From assembly GCA_946055125.1 (NCBI GenBank), contig CAMGFF010000090.1:1-7997 (forward strand): a DNA stretch of 7,997 bases, given 5' to 3'. Below are positions 1 to 5,485 of the stretch, piece by piece. Both the position numbers and the translations under genes were made by a program. Below the pieces are notes generated by a model. That model did not search any database. It was not told the DNA's origin and saw only the letters and a program-made list of their open reading frames with translations. The DNA is from an uncultured Prevotellaceae bacterium (GTDB lineage Bacteria; Bacteroidota; Bacteroidia; Bacteroidales; Muribaculaceae). How positions within the stretch are numbered: position 1 is the stretch's first letter; each line of letters begins with the position of its first letter.

Positions 1-15
1 CTCCATAGTTTCCAT
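1..15 (-). CDS. N-terminus of a minus-strand gene leaving the window (first 5 codons)
   Basis: An ATG at 15-13 on the minus strand opens a frame reading M-E-T-M-E to the window edge. It lies about 60 bp downstream of a TACTTTTG -7 box on the same strand (84-77). Every other minus-strand promoter here is followed by a start codon at a comparable distance. A second in-frame ATG at 6-4 could be the start instead. No Shine-Dalgarno is visible, which is normal in this group. Only the existence of a leftward gene is inferred; nothing can be said about its product. Confidence 0.35.
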
Positions 16-76
16 GATAATTTAACAATTCCTACTATTTTATCTTAATCCACAATAGATGAATCAGTATTTGGCA

Positions 77-84
77 CAAAAGTA
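77..84 (-). promoter_or_regulatory. Bacteroidota -7 box TACTTTTG for the leftward gene at the window edge
   Basis: The minus strand reads TACTTTTG, a match to the TAnnTTTG -7 consensus of the Bacteroidota primary sigma factor. No TTTG -33 element is visible 19-21 bp upstream, where the sequence is simply A/T-rich. The inferred transcript start is near 70. The box sits back to back with the lipoprotein promoter at 161-168, so 1-188 acts as a divergent promoter region. Confidence 0.5.
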
Positions 85-160
85 GTGATTATTTTTAATT
101 TTTTGGTGCGTGAATGTGATGAATTGTGTGGGGAAAGTGGCGATTTTGTGAAAAAATGTG

Positions 161-168
161 TATATTTG
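161..168 (+). promoter_or_regulatory. Bacteroidota -7 box TATATTTG for the lipoprotein gene
   Basis: TATATTTG matches TAnnTTTG exactly. No good TTTG stands at the expected -33 position (about 137-141, where the sequence is GTGGC), so the promoter may be weak or regulated. Transcription would begin near 175, leaving a leader of only about 14 nt before the ATG at 189, or 23 nt before the ATG at 198. There is no room for a structured leader. Confidence 0.6.
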
Positions 169-188
169 CAGCGACCGACATTAAATGA

Positions 189-668
189 ATGATTGCTATG
201 AGAAAGTTTTTTCCTGCTTTGTTGCTCCTGGCTCTGGCTCTTGTGGGCTGCAAGGAGCGGTACTCTGAGGGCGAGAAGGTGGGCAACCTTATCGAGTTCA
301 CCAAAAAGGGCGTGATTTGGGACTCCTGGGAGGGCCGCCTCAACATGACCCAGACGGGCATGAACACCAGCGGTGCGCCTTTCAGCTTCTCTTTCGACAA
401 CGACCGCACCGACCAGGACTCCCTCATCAGGCTGCTCTATCAGGCTCAGACTGAGGGATGGAAGGTGAAAATAAAGTATCACGAGGTGTGGGGCTGCGTG
501 AACGTGTGGCAGAACCGTGGCGAAACCGACTATTTCGTCGATGATGTGACGGTGCTCGACAAGGACTTTGCCAATGTGGCAAAGCGGTTCTCCGGCAGCC
601 GTGAGGGACGAGTGGTCGACACCGTGTATGTGGTTATCGACAAGAGTGAGCTGAAGCGCGGGAAATAG
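189..668 (+). CDS. small conserved lipoprotein of unknown function
   Basis: This encodes a 159-residue exported lipoprotein. Residues 4-21 form a textbook type II signal peptide: M-R-K, then a hydrophobic stretch rich in Leu and Ala, then the lipobox L-V-G-C with Cys21 as the predicted lipidated residue. The second in-frame ATG at 198 starts this signal directly and may be the true start (156 aa). Lys and Glu follow the Cys. The mature part opens with R-Y-S-E-G-E-K-V-G, then F-T-K-K-G and W-E-G-R (about 24-50), and later N-R-G-E-T-D-Y-F-V (109-117). From memory, Bacteroidota proteins with a YSEGE..G start are small anchored proteins that automated pipelines sometimes label 6-phosphogluconate dehydrogenase. 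Nothing here resembles that enzyme: no Rossmann motif, and far too short. Residues 135-159 look like a poorly structured tail. The gene has its own promoter and converges on pgeF with a 6-bp gap. Function unknown. Confidence 0.85.
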   Translation: MIAMRKFFPALLLLALALVGCKERYSEGEKVGNLIEFTKKGVIWDSWEGRLNMTQTGMNTSGAPFSFSFDNDRTDQDSLIRLLYQAQTEGWKVKIKYHEVWGCVNVWQNRGETDYFVDDVTVLDKDFANVAKRFSGSREGRVVDTVYVVIDKSELKRGK

Positions 669-674
669 CACGCC

Positions 675-1478
675 TCAGCGGCGCATAATGGCGGTGAAGG
701 TGCGTCCCGAGGCTATGCCGAGGCGGCGTGCCGAGAAGTAGCGCTCGGGGTTGCAGCGGGTGCAGCGGTGCGTCAGTGTGATTAGCTCGCGTGGCACCCC
801 GGCCTCGGTGAGGGCTGTGGCATTGGCTTCCCACAGGTCGATGTGTGCCTTGCCGGTGACCGCGCTGCGGTGCACGATGGCATCGACAGGAAAATGGGCG
901 GCGGCAAACTGCTCCACCACCTCATCGCCCACCTCGAAGCACTGCGGGCATATCGAGGGCCCGATTGCCGCCTCTATGCGGCTTGGCTCGGCGCCGAGCT
1001 GCTGCATTGCCTCCACGGTGCGCGTGGCGATTCGCGCCACGGTGCCTTTCCAGCCGGCGTGGGCCACGGCTATGATGCCGGCAGCCACGTCGCGCAGGAG
1101 CAGCGGCACGCAGTCGGCAGTGTTCACGCCCACAGCCACGCCGGGGAGCGGGGTTACGAGCGCGTCGATGCCCTGGAGCCTCTCGCTGCGTGCGTCGTCG
1201 TTGAGAGCCATAAAATCACTATCGATAATTGCCACGCGGGCCGAGTGCGTCTGCCGGGGCATGACAAGGTGGCCGGAGGCAATGCCCAGTGCCACGCACA
1301 GCTCGCTGCGGCACGCCATGATGTGGGCAGGAGCATCGCCGGTGTAGTCGCACACATTGAAGCGGGCGTAGCTGTCGCCGCCATCGACATGGAGGTCGCG
1401 CAGAGTGCTGAAAGCCACAATGCCGTGGCAGAGCGAGGCAAAGCCTATAGGTTCAATAGTCGAGCGGGGCATCATCAT
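675..1478 (-). CDS. pgeF: peptidoglycan editing factor PgeF (YfiH/YlmD, multicopper-oxidase-like fold)
   Basis: This 267-residue protein has the usual family length and all the family's hallmarks. Q-T-H-S (76-79) supplies His78, A-D-C (121-123) supplies Cys123 and H-A-G-W-K-G-T (140-146) supplies His140; this His/Cys/His trio is the family's metal site. G-P-S-I-C (173-177) with Cys180 and C-T-R-C-N...Y-F-S-A-R-R (239-252) follow. Family members were first called laccase-like or polyphenol oxidases. E. coli YfiH is now known as a cytoplasmic amidase that removes L-Ser wrongly built into the first peptide position of peptidoglycan precursors, and I infer that role here. The start overlaps the obg stop as ATGA (1475-1478). 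Three consecutive ATG codons (1478, 1475, 1472) are possible starts; the second has the best spacing from an AGGAGG at 1488-1483. It should be translated by coupling to obg. Confidence 0.95.
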   Translation of the reverse strand: MMMPRSTIEPIGFASLCHGIVAFSTLRDLHVDGGDSYARFNVCDYTGDAPAHIMACRSELCVALGIASGHLVMPRQTHSARVAIIDSDFMALNDDARSERLQGIDALVTPLPGVAVGVNTADCVPLLLRDVAAGIIAVAHAGWKGTVARIATRTVEAMQQLGAEPSRIEAAIGPSICPQCFEVGDEVVEQFAAAHFPVDAIVHRSAVTGKAHIDLWEANATALTEAGVPRELITLTHRCTRCNPERYFSARRLGIASGRTFTAIMRR

Positions 1479-2761
1479 TTTTCCTCCTCATCGTCCTGAG
1501 GCTGAGAGTAGAAGTATTTATCCTCCTTGTATTTTTCGGGCCAATACTCATCGTCCCACTCCGGCTCACCGTCGGTGGGGGTGTCGCCGTCGGCGTACTC
1601 CTCCTCGTCGGCATCGTCCCATTCGTCCTCATCGAGCATCTTTCCGCCACAATAGTCGTCGTCATCGTCATCAAGAGGCGACTGGTCGAATACCCATTCG
1701 TCCTCCTCCTGCACGCGGTGGCGCACGTCGAGGTCGCGGTGGGTTATCTTGGTGGGAATGCGGTTGTTCTCATCGTTGATTTCGCGCCACAGCAAATCCT
1801 TCAGCTCGGTGAGGCCCATGCCGGCCACCGAGGAGATGAACACCGTCTTCACGCCCTCGGGCAGCTCACCGCGCATCTCGTCCATTAGTTCATCGTCGAG
1901 CATGTCGCACTTGGTGATGGCAAGCACGCGGGGCTTGTCGGCAAGGTCGGGGTTGAATCGCTGCAGCTCGTTGCACAGTATCTCATATTCGCGGCAAATG
2001 TCGTTGCTGTCGGCCGGAATCATGAAGAGCAGCACTGCGTTACGCTCAATGTGGCGCAGGAAGCGCAGCCCCAGACCCTTGCCCTCGCTTGCCCCCTCAA
2101 TTATACCGGGAATGTCGGCCATCACAAAGGAGCGGTTGTCGCGGTAGCTCACTATGCCAAGGTTGGGCTCGAGAGTGGTGAAAGGATAGTTGGCGATTTT
2201 GGGCTTCGCGGCCGAGATTGAGGAGAGCAGCGTTGATTTCCCGGCATTGGGAAATCCCACCAGCCCCACATCGGCAAGAAGCTTCAGCTCAAGGATAACG
2301 GCTTTCTCTATGCCTTGCTCGCCGGGCTGAGCGTAGCGCGGGGTGCGGTTGGTGGCGCTCTTGAAGTGCCAGTTGCCAAGGCCGCCGCGTCCGCCCTTCA
2401 GGAGCTTCACCTCCTCGCCGTCGTCGGTCACGTCGCAGAGGAATTGCCCCGTCTCGGCGTCAAATACCGCCGTGCCGCATGGCACCTCGATGATGCGATC
2501 CTCGCCATCGCGGCCGAAGCTGCGGTTGGCGCCGCCCGACTCTCCATTGGTGGCAAACACGTGTCGCTGATACTTCAAGTGAAGCAGCGTCCACAGGTTA
2601 CGGTTTCCGCGCAGTATGACGTGGCCTCCTCGGCCGCCGTCGCCGCCGTCGGGTCCTCCCTTGGGTATGTATTTCCCCCTGAAGAAATGCAGTGAGCCTC
2701 GGCCGCCCTTGCCGGAGCGGCAAAGTATCTTCACATAGTCGATAAAATTCGATCCTGCCAT
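1475..2761 (-). CDS. obg: Obg-family GTPase, with a long acidic C-terminal tail
   Basis: This 428-residue protein is Obg/CgtA, an essential GTPase that binds the 50S ribosomal subunit and links ribosome assembly to stress and growth control. Residues 1-159 are the glycine-rich Obg fold (K-G-G-P-D-G-G-D-G-G-R-G-G at 34-46, G-G-R-G-G-L-G-N at 123-130). The G domain follows: G1 G-F-P-N-A-G-K-S-T (169-177), G2 Y-P-F-T-T (192-196), G3 D-I-P-G (216-219), G4 T-K-C-D (283-286, Thr for the usual Asn) and G5 around S-S-V (310-312). There is no C-terminal OCT domain. Instead residues 352-428 are strongly acidic, with about 37 Asp/Glu in the last 78 residues, including a run of six Asp (364-369), and many aromatics near the end. 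The start has no Shine-Dalgarno but is fixed by the conserved M-A-G-S-N-F-I-D-Y N-terminus. A strong promoter lies about 75 bp upstream, and pgeF is coupled downstream. Confidence 0.97.
   Translation of the reverse strand: MAGSNFIDYVKILCRSGKGGRGSLHFFRGKYIPKGGPDGGDGGRGGHVILRGNRNLWTLLHLKYQRHVFATNGESGGANRSFGRDGEDRIIEVPCGTAVFDAETGQFLCDVTDDGEEVKLLKGGRGGLGNWHFKSATNRTPRYAQPGEQGIEKAVILELKLLADVGLVGFPNAGKSTLLSSISAAKPKIANYPFTTLEPNLGIVSYRDNRSFVMADIPGIIEGASEGKGLGLRFLRHIERNAVLLFMIPADSNDICREYEILCNELQRFNPDLADKPRVLAITKCDMLDDELMDEMRGELPEGVKTVFISSVAGMGLTELKDLLWREINDENNRIPTKITHRDLDVRHRVQEEDEWVFDQSPLDDDDDDYCGGKMLDEDEWDDADEEEYADGDTPTDGEPEWDDEYWPEKYKEDKYFYSQPQDDEEEK
1483..1488 (-). promoter_or_regulatory. Shine-Dalgarno AGGAGG for pgeF, inside the last codons of obg
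   Basis: The minus strand reads AGGAGG at 1488-1483, formed by the Glu codons that end Obg. The spacers to the three tandem ATG codons of pgeF are 4, 7 and 10 nt, so the middle ATG (1475-1473) is the best placed. It is unusual for the window, where most genes show no Shine-Dalgarno. Confidence 0.6.
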
Positions 2762-2769
2762 AGTCTATG
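2759..2769. repeat. 11-bp perfect palindrome CATAGTCTATG over the obg start codon
   Basis: CATAG and CTATG flank a single base, and one arm includes the ATG of obg (2761-2759 on the minus strand). It could be a regulator half-site pair or a small start-site hairpin. A palindrome this short can also occur by chance, so only its position makes it worth recording. Confidence 0.3.
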
Positions 2770-2836
2770 ATAGTGAGTGATGTGGGTAATTCGTTATATA
2801 AAAATCCGGGACAAGCCTCCGGCGGCATTCGCGCTG

Positions 2837-2868
2837 CAAAATTACAACAAATTCCCCTAACTCACAAA
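2837..2868 (-). promoter_or_regulatory. obg-pgeF promoter (TTTG-N20-TAATTTTG)
   Basis: On the minus strand TTTG (2868-2865) is followed after exactly 20 bp by TAATTTTG (2844-2837). This is a full match to the Bacteroidota sigma consensus TTTG-N19-21-TAnnTTTG and the best promoter in the window, as expected for an essential gene. Transcription should start near 2830, giving an obg leader of roughly 70 nt. Confidence 0.8.
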
Positions 2869-3060
2869 TCATTGCTCCAGGGCTGCTATTTCCCACTGCC
2901 TGTGGAGCGCCAGGCGTGGCGAGTGGCCGAGTGGGCATTCTCCAGTACCGACGCGCTTGACAAAGTAATAGAGCCCTTTCTCGGTGAGGCATTTCGAGAG
3001 AGGCTCACAAGGTGGGAAACCGCGCCTGAATATGGCTTTAGAAAAAAAGTTCAAAACCAC
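2869..3060. other. unexplained GC-rich block between the obg promoter and the ABC operon promoter
   Basis: This segment lies in the 470-bp divergent spacer upstream of both promoters and no recognisable gene covers it. It is clearly richer in G+C than its AT-rich flanks. Both strands stay open: a minus-strand frame runs 3072-2869 and a plus-strand frame 2767-3132, though neither protein is recognisable and the plus frame runs through the obg promoter. It holds two possible hairpins. One is at 2893-2919 (CCAC-T-GCCTG pairing with CAGGC-GTGG). The longer is at 2971-3006 (GAGCC then TTTCTCG, pairing with CGAGAGA and GGCTC around an 11-nt loop). It could be decayed coding sequence, a small RNA or a chance structured spacer. 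Confidence 0.35.
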
Positions 3061-3105
3061 GCCCATGAGCATTGTGTTAAATTTATGTTAAATATCACAA
3101 TACTT

Positions 3106-3137
3106 TATGCTGGTTCAAAAAAACTGTCGTAGCTTTG
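3106..3137 (+). promoter_or_regulatory. promoter of the ABC transporter / gntR operon
   Basis: TAGCTTTG at 3130-3137 matches the TAnnTTTG -7 box. TATG at 3106-3109 lies 20 bp upstream in the -33 position, one base off TTTG. Transcription should begin near 3144, giving a leader of about 88 nt to the ATG at 3232. The -7 box lies inside the left arm of a long inverted repeat (3123-3170), so a protein bound there would block it. In the leader, GCACAC (3148-3153) can pair with GTGTGC (3177-3182). Confidence 0.65.
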
Positions 3138-3170
3138 CAGTGTACAAGCACACTGCTACACTACCACAGT
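3123..3170. promoter_or_regulatory. 48-bp imperfect palindrome over the operon promoter; candidate GntR operator
   Basis: Two 21-bp arms (3123-3143 and 3150-3170) flank a 6-bp centre and match at 17 of 21 positions. Matched blocks, from outside in, are ACTGT/ACAGT, GTAG/CTAC, one T/A pair, and a perfect 7-bp core GCAGTGT (3137-3143) with ACACTGC (3150-3156). All share the same centre at 3146.5. The element covers the -7 box and the expected transcript start. GntR-family dimers bind GT...AC palindromes, and the operon's third gene encodes a YtrA-type GntR protein, so autorepression through this site is the simplest reading. Binding itself is inference. Because the left arm is mostly upstream of the expected start, an RNA hairpin is less likely. 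Confidence 0.6.
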
Positions 3171-3223
3171 CGGCCGGTGTGCGATGCAAATCTCAACAAA
3201 GGATGTAATCCAAATGCAAAAAT

Positions 3224-3238
3224 ATAAGATTATGAACA
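3224..3238 (+). repeat. 15-bp repeat spanning the ATPase start codon (copy 1 of 2)
   Basis: ATAAGATTATGAACA surrounds the ATG at 3232. The identical 15 bp recur at 4128-4142 around the ATG of the next gene. The shared part covers 8 bases before the ATG, the start codon and the next four bases, so it looks like a common translation start module rather than a protein domain repeat. Confidence 0.65.
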
Positions 3239-4128
3239 ACGAAACAATGAACAACACTGTCAACAACCCAATCATGCGGGTGGAGCGCATAGCCTTCGGC
3301 TACGGATGGCTGAAGCCAAAGCCCGTTTTCTCCGATTTCTCGCTCGCGCTCGAGCGCGGCAAAGTGTATGGACTGCTCGGTCTCAACGGTGCCGGGAAAT
3401 CCACCCTCATCTATCTCATGGCGGGCTTGCTCACGCCTAAGGAGGGCCGTGTGACCGTTAACGGCGACTGCGTGCGCGACCGCCGTCCCTCTACCCTCGC
3501 CGACGTGTATGTGGTGCCCGAGGAGCTGGAGATGCCGCGCTTGTCGCTGCGCGAGTTTGCAACTCTCAATGGCGCTCTCTATCCGCGTTTCAGCTACGAC
3601 GACATGCTCCACAACCTCGAAATCTTCGACATCGACCCCGGAATCAAGTCGCTCTCGTCGCTCTCCATGGGGCAGAAGAAGAAGGTGCTCATGAGCTTCG
3701 CCTTTGCCACCCACACCAGCCTCATGCTCATGGACGAGCCTACCAACGGCCTCGACATTCCCGGCAAAAGCCAGTTTCGCCGCCTCGTGGCGAGCCAGAT
3801 GACCGACGACCGCACCATCCTAATCTCCACCCACCAGGTGCGCGACATCGACCGCTGCATCGACCATGTGCTGATCATCGACCACAGCCGGGTGCTCCTC
3901 GACCAGAGCGTGGCAAGCATCACCGCCAAGCTGCGATTTGTGGAGAATGGAACCGCTGCCCAGGCCGCGACAGCAATCTTCTCCCAGCCCTCGGTGATGG
4001 GCTACAGCCTCGTGCTGCCCGCCGGCGGCTACGACGACGAGACTCAGCTCAACCTCGAGTCGCTATTCAATGCCACTCTCTCCTGCCGCGACCGCATTTC
4101 CTCAATTTTCAACCCCGAAAACGCCTAA
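3232..4128 (+). CDS. ABC transporter ATP-binding protein (YtrB-like)
   Basis: This 298-residue nucleotide-binding subunit would energise the six-helix permease encoded 8 bp downstream. In order (residues counted from the ATG at 3232) it has Walker A G-L-N-G-A-G-K-S-T (50-58), signature L-S-M-G-Q (144-148), Walker B ending L-M-D-E-P (166-170) with catalytic Glu169, D-loop G-L-D, and H-loop His201 in S-T-H. The Q-loop region reads V-V-P-E-E, with Glu where Gln is usual. About 75 residues follow the H-loop as a C-terminal extension of the kind found on exporters. The frame stays open upstream to ATGs at 3184 and 3214. I prefer 3232 because its surroundings are identical over 15 bp to those of the permease start. 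An ATG at 3247 is also possible. With a GntR/YtrA regulator in the operon, the family context suggests export of a toxic compound, often cell-wall related; the substrate is unknown. Confidence 0.9.
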   Translation: MNNETMNNTVNNPIMRVERIAFGYGWLKPKPVFSDFSLALERGKVYGLLGLNGAGKSTLIYLMAGLLTPKEGRVTVNGDCVRDRRPSTLADVYVVPEELEMPRLSLREFATLNGALYPRFSYDDMLHNLEIFDIDPGIKSLSSLSMGQKKKVLMSFAFATHTSLMLMDEPTNGLDIPGKSQFRRLVASQMTDDRTILISTHQVRDIDRCIDHVLIIDHSRVLLDQSVASITAKLRFVENGTAAQAATAIFSQPSVMGYSLVLPAGGYDDETQLNLESLFNATLSCRDRISSIFNPENA

Positions 4129-4142
4129 TAAGATTATGAACA
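4128..4142 (+). repeat. 15-bp repeat spanning the permease start codon (copy 2 of 2)
   Basis: This is the second identical copy of ATAAGATTATGAACA, around the ATG at 4136. Its first base is the last base of the ATPase stop codon, so the module begins right at the gene junction. Matching starts would favour balanced production of the two transporter subunits, which is an inference. Confidence 0.65.
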
Positions 4143-4945
4143 CCTCTAATGATATTTTCTCACTGCCACGCTTCGTGGCTTTCGCAAAAAAGGAATTTAC
4201 CGAGCAGCGCCGCCAGCTCCTGCTGCAATTAGGCACCCTTCTCGGCGCAATCACATTCACCGGGCTTGCCATGTGCTATGGAGTCTATCAATCGGAGTGG
4301 GCACGTGCCGCCACTTTGCAGTGCGACCCTATGGCTTTCTCGCTCGCCAATGGTGTGCTTGAGCGCAACTGGGTGCGACTGTGGTTTGTGTTTGCTGCCG
4401 TGCTCTATGGCTCACTCGCTGCGTGGAATATGGAGAACAAGGCTAAACGAATCGCCCGCATAATGACACCGGCATCGCAGCAAGAAAAATTCATCTTCGG
4501 TGCCATACTGACCACTCTTATTATGCCACTCCTCTCCTTGCTCACACTCGAAGTGTATGAAATTATTCGCTATGTCACTTTCAGCTACGTCATCGACACT
4601 CCCTGCCGCGAATACGTGCAGTTCATGAACATTCCGGCAATGATTGTGAATGATGTGAAAATAGGCGGATTCCTGCTCGGATTATTCTTCTTCAACTCCA
4701 TTTTTGTGCTTGGAAGCTGCATTTGGCACAACAAGGCGTTGTTTAAGACCCTCATAGCCATTCTGGCTGTCTATTTCCTGCTAATATCATCGGCTGTCCT
4801 TGTGGGCGTAAGCTCAAACTTCTTCATCAAAGCCACCTCCTCAGTTGATTTCGTCACAGCCACCCTCGGTGTAATCAACTGGATTCTCGCCTACTGCATC
4901 TTCACCCGTGCCGAGGTGGTGGGGCGCTTTATCAATAAAAAGTGA
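4136..4945 (+). CDS. ABC transporter permease, six membrane helices
   Basis: This 269-residue inner-membrane protein is the likely partner of the ATPase 8 bp upstream. Hydrophobic segments fall at about 28-51, 82-97, 119-140, 176-197, 204-225 and 238-257, giving six helices, the usual count for an ABC-2 type half-exporter. A short cytoplasmic N-terminus carries K-K-E-F-T-E-Q-R-R-Q (18-27), a pattern common just before helix 1 in such permeases. The loop before helix 3 has T-P-A-S-Q-Q-E-K-F (111-119), resembling the P-A-S-x-x-E-K-F signature I recall from many Bacteroidota ABC permeases. The frame is open further upstream to an ATG at 4070, but that would overlap the ATPase gene; the start at 4136 is supported by the 15-bp repeat shared with the ATPase gene. 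No substrate-specific motif is visible. Confidence 0.85.
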   Translation: MNTSNDIFSLPRFVAFAKKEFTEQRRQLLLQLGTLLGAITFTGLAMCYGVYQSEWARAATLQCDPMAFSLANGVLERNWVRLWFVFAAVLYGSLAAWNMENKAKRIARIMTPASQQEKFIFGAILTTLIMPLLSLLTLEVYEIIRYVTFSYVIDTPCREYVQFMNIPAMIVNDVKIGGFLLGLFFFNSIFVLGSCIWHNKALFKTLIAILAVYFLLISSAVLVGVSSNFFIKATSSVDFVTATLGVINWILAYCIFTRAEVVGRFINKK

Positions 4946-5003
4946 GTGATGGCAGCCGCATTGTTAATCACGGCATTAGTGTCGATAATATCAGCATTAG
5001 TCT

Positions 5004-5378
5004 ATGATACAGTTTAACGAAAACAAAGCTATATACCTGCAAATCGCCGACCGTATTTGCGAGGACATTATCCTCGGCACCTACGCCGAAGCAGGCCGCA
5101 TTCCCTCGGTGCGCGAGTATGCAGCTATGATTGAGGTGAGCGCCAACACCGTGGCGCGGTCGTTCGACTACCTGCAATCGCGCGGCATACTCTTCAACCG
5201 TCGTGGCGTGGGACTCTTCGTGGCCGACAACGCCGTGGAGGCTATAAAGCGTATGCGCCGCGAGGTGTTTCTCGCCGAGGAACTCGACCCATTCATGCGC
5301 CAGGCCGTGCTGCTCGACATTCCCGAGCACGACCTCCTCGCCGCCTACCGCCGACACCTCGACGCACTGAAACGCTGA
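5004..5378 (+). CDS. GntR-family transcriptional regulator, YtrA subfamily
   Basis: This 124-residue repressor has a winged helix-turn-helix at about 10-75: Y-L-Q-I-A-D-R-I (11-18), R-I-P-S-V-R-E-Y-A (32-40), the recognition region V-S-A-N-T-V-A-R (45-52), F-D-Y-L-Q-S-R-G-I-L (54-63) and a wing at R-R-G-V-G-L-F-V (66-73). Only about 50 helical residues follow, too short for a FadR- or UTRA-type ligand domain. That size is typical of the YtrA subfamily, whose genes usually sit beside ABC transporter genes. Here it is the last gene of the operon, 58 bp after the permease. No TAnnTTTG box is visible in that gap, so it is probably co-transcribed. It likely represses its own operon through the palindrome at 3123-3170. 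The inducer is unknown. Confidence 0.93.
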   Translation: MIQFNENKAIYLQIADRICEDIILGTYAEAGRIPSVREYAAMIEVSANTVARSFDYLQSRGILFNRRGVGLFVADNAVEAIKRMRREVFLAEELDPFMRQAVLLDIPEHDLLAAYRRHLDALKR

Positions 5379-5384
5379 CTCCTA

Positions 5385-5398
5385 CAGCCTGCGGGCTG
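5385..5398. other. short hairpin just after gntR
   Basis: CAGCC (5385-5389) and GGCTG (5394-5398) enclose a 4-nt TGCG loop, 6 bp after the gntR stop. The stem is GC-rich but no T-tract follows, so termination here is uncertain. It may protect the mRNA 3' end or act together with the larger hairpin at 5409-5459. Confidence 0.35.
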
Positions 5399-5408
5399 AT
5401 ATAGCACA

Positions 5409-5459
5409 AGGGTGTGTGAATGATTCGGGATAACACCATCCCGGCTCCTCACACACCCT
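5409..5459. terminator. long hairpin between convergent genes, probable bidirectional terminator
   Basis: AGGGTGTGTGA (5409-5419) is perfectly complementary to TCACACACCCT (5449-5459). Inside, CGGGAT (5426-5431) pairs with ATCCCG (5438-5443) around a 6-nt loop, with internal loops of 6 and 5 nt between the stems. It lies between gntR and the convergent zinc-ribbon gene, the usual place for a shared terminator. Neither side has a strong T-tract, so intrinsic termination is not certain. Confidence 0.55.
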
Positions 5460-5485
5460 CGCTCTCAATTTCTTCGTCTTGCCGC

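Noticed and set aside
662..684. possible terminator between the lipoprotein gene and pgeF
   Set aside because: Only a weak 4-bp stem (CGCC/GGCG) with no T-run; the genes end 6 bp apart and no convincing terminator is visible.
843..1499. long plus-strand open frame of 218 codons opposite pgeF
   Set aside because: It is the antisense shadow of pgeF, whose protein is conserved along its full length; GC-rich third positions keep the opposite strand open.
2918..3010. tRNA-like stretch (GTGGCCGAGTGGGC resembles a Ser/Leu D-arm, with TTCGAGA further on)
   Set aside because: No matching acceptor stem, no anticodon arm, and the bases around TTCGAGA do not form a T-stem.
2767..3132. 121-codon plus-strand open frame
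   Set aside because: It runs through the well-matched obg promoter, has no promoter of its own in front of it, and gives an unrecognisable protein; at most its GC-rich middle may be a relic.
4973..5009. GCATTAGT repeated 21 bp apart before gntR, and TAGTCTATGATA shared with the obg start (2761-2772)
   Set aside because: An 8-bp direct repeat is weak, and a shared 12-mer is expected about once or twice by chance in 8 kb; the two copies also differ in orientation relative to their genes.
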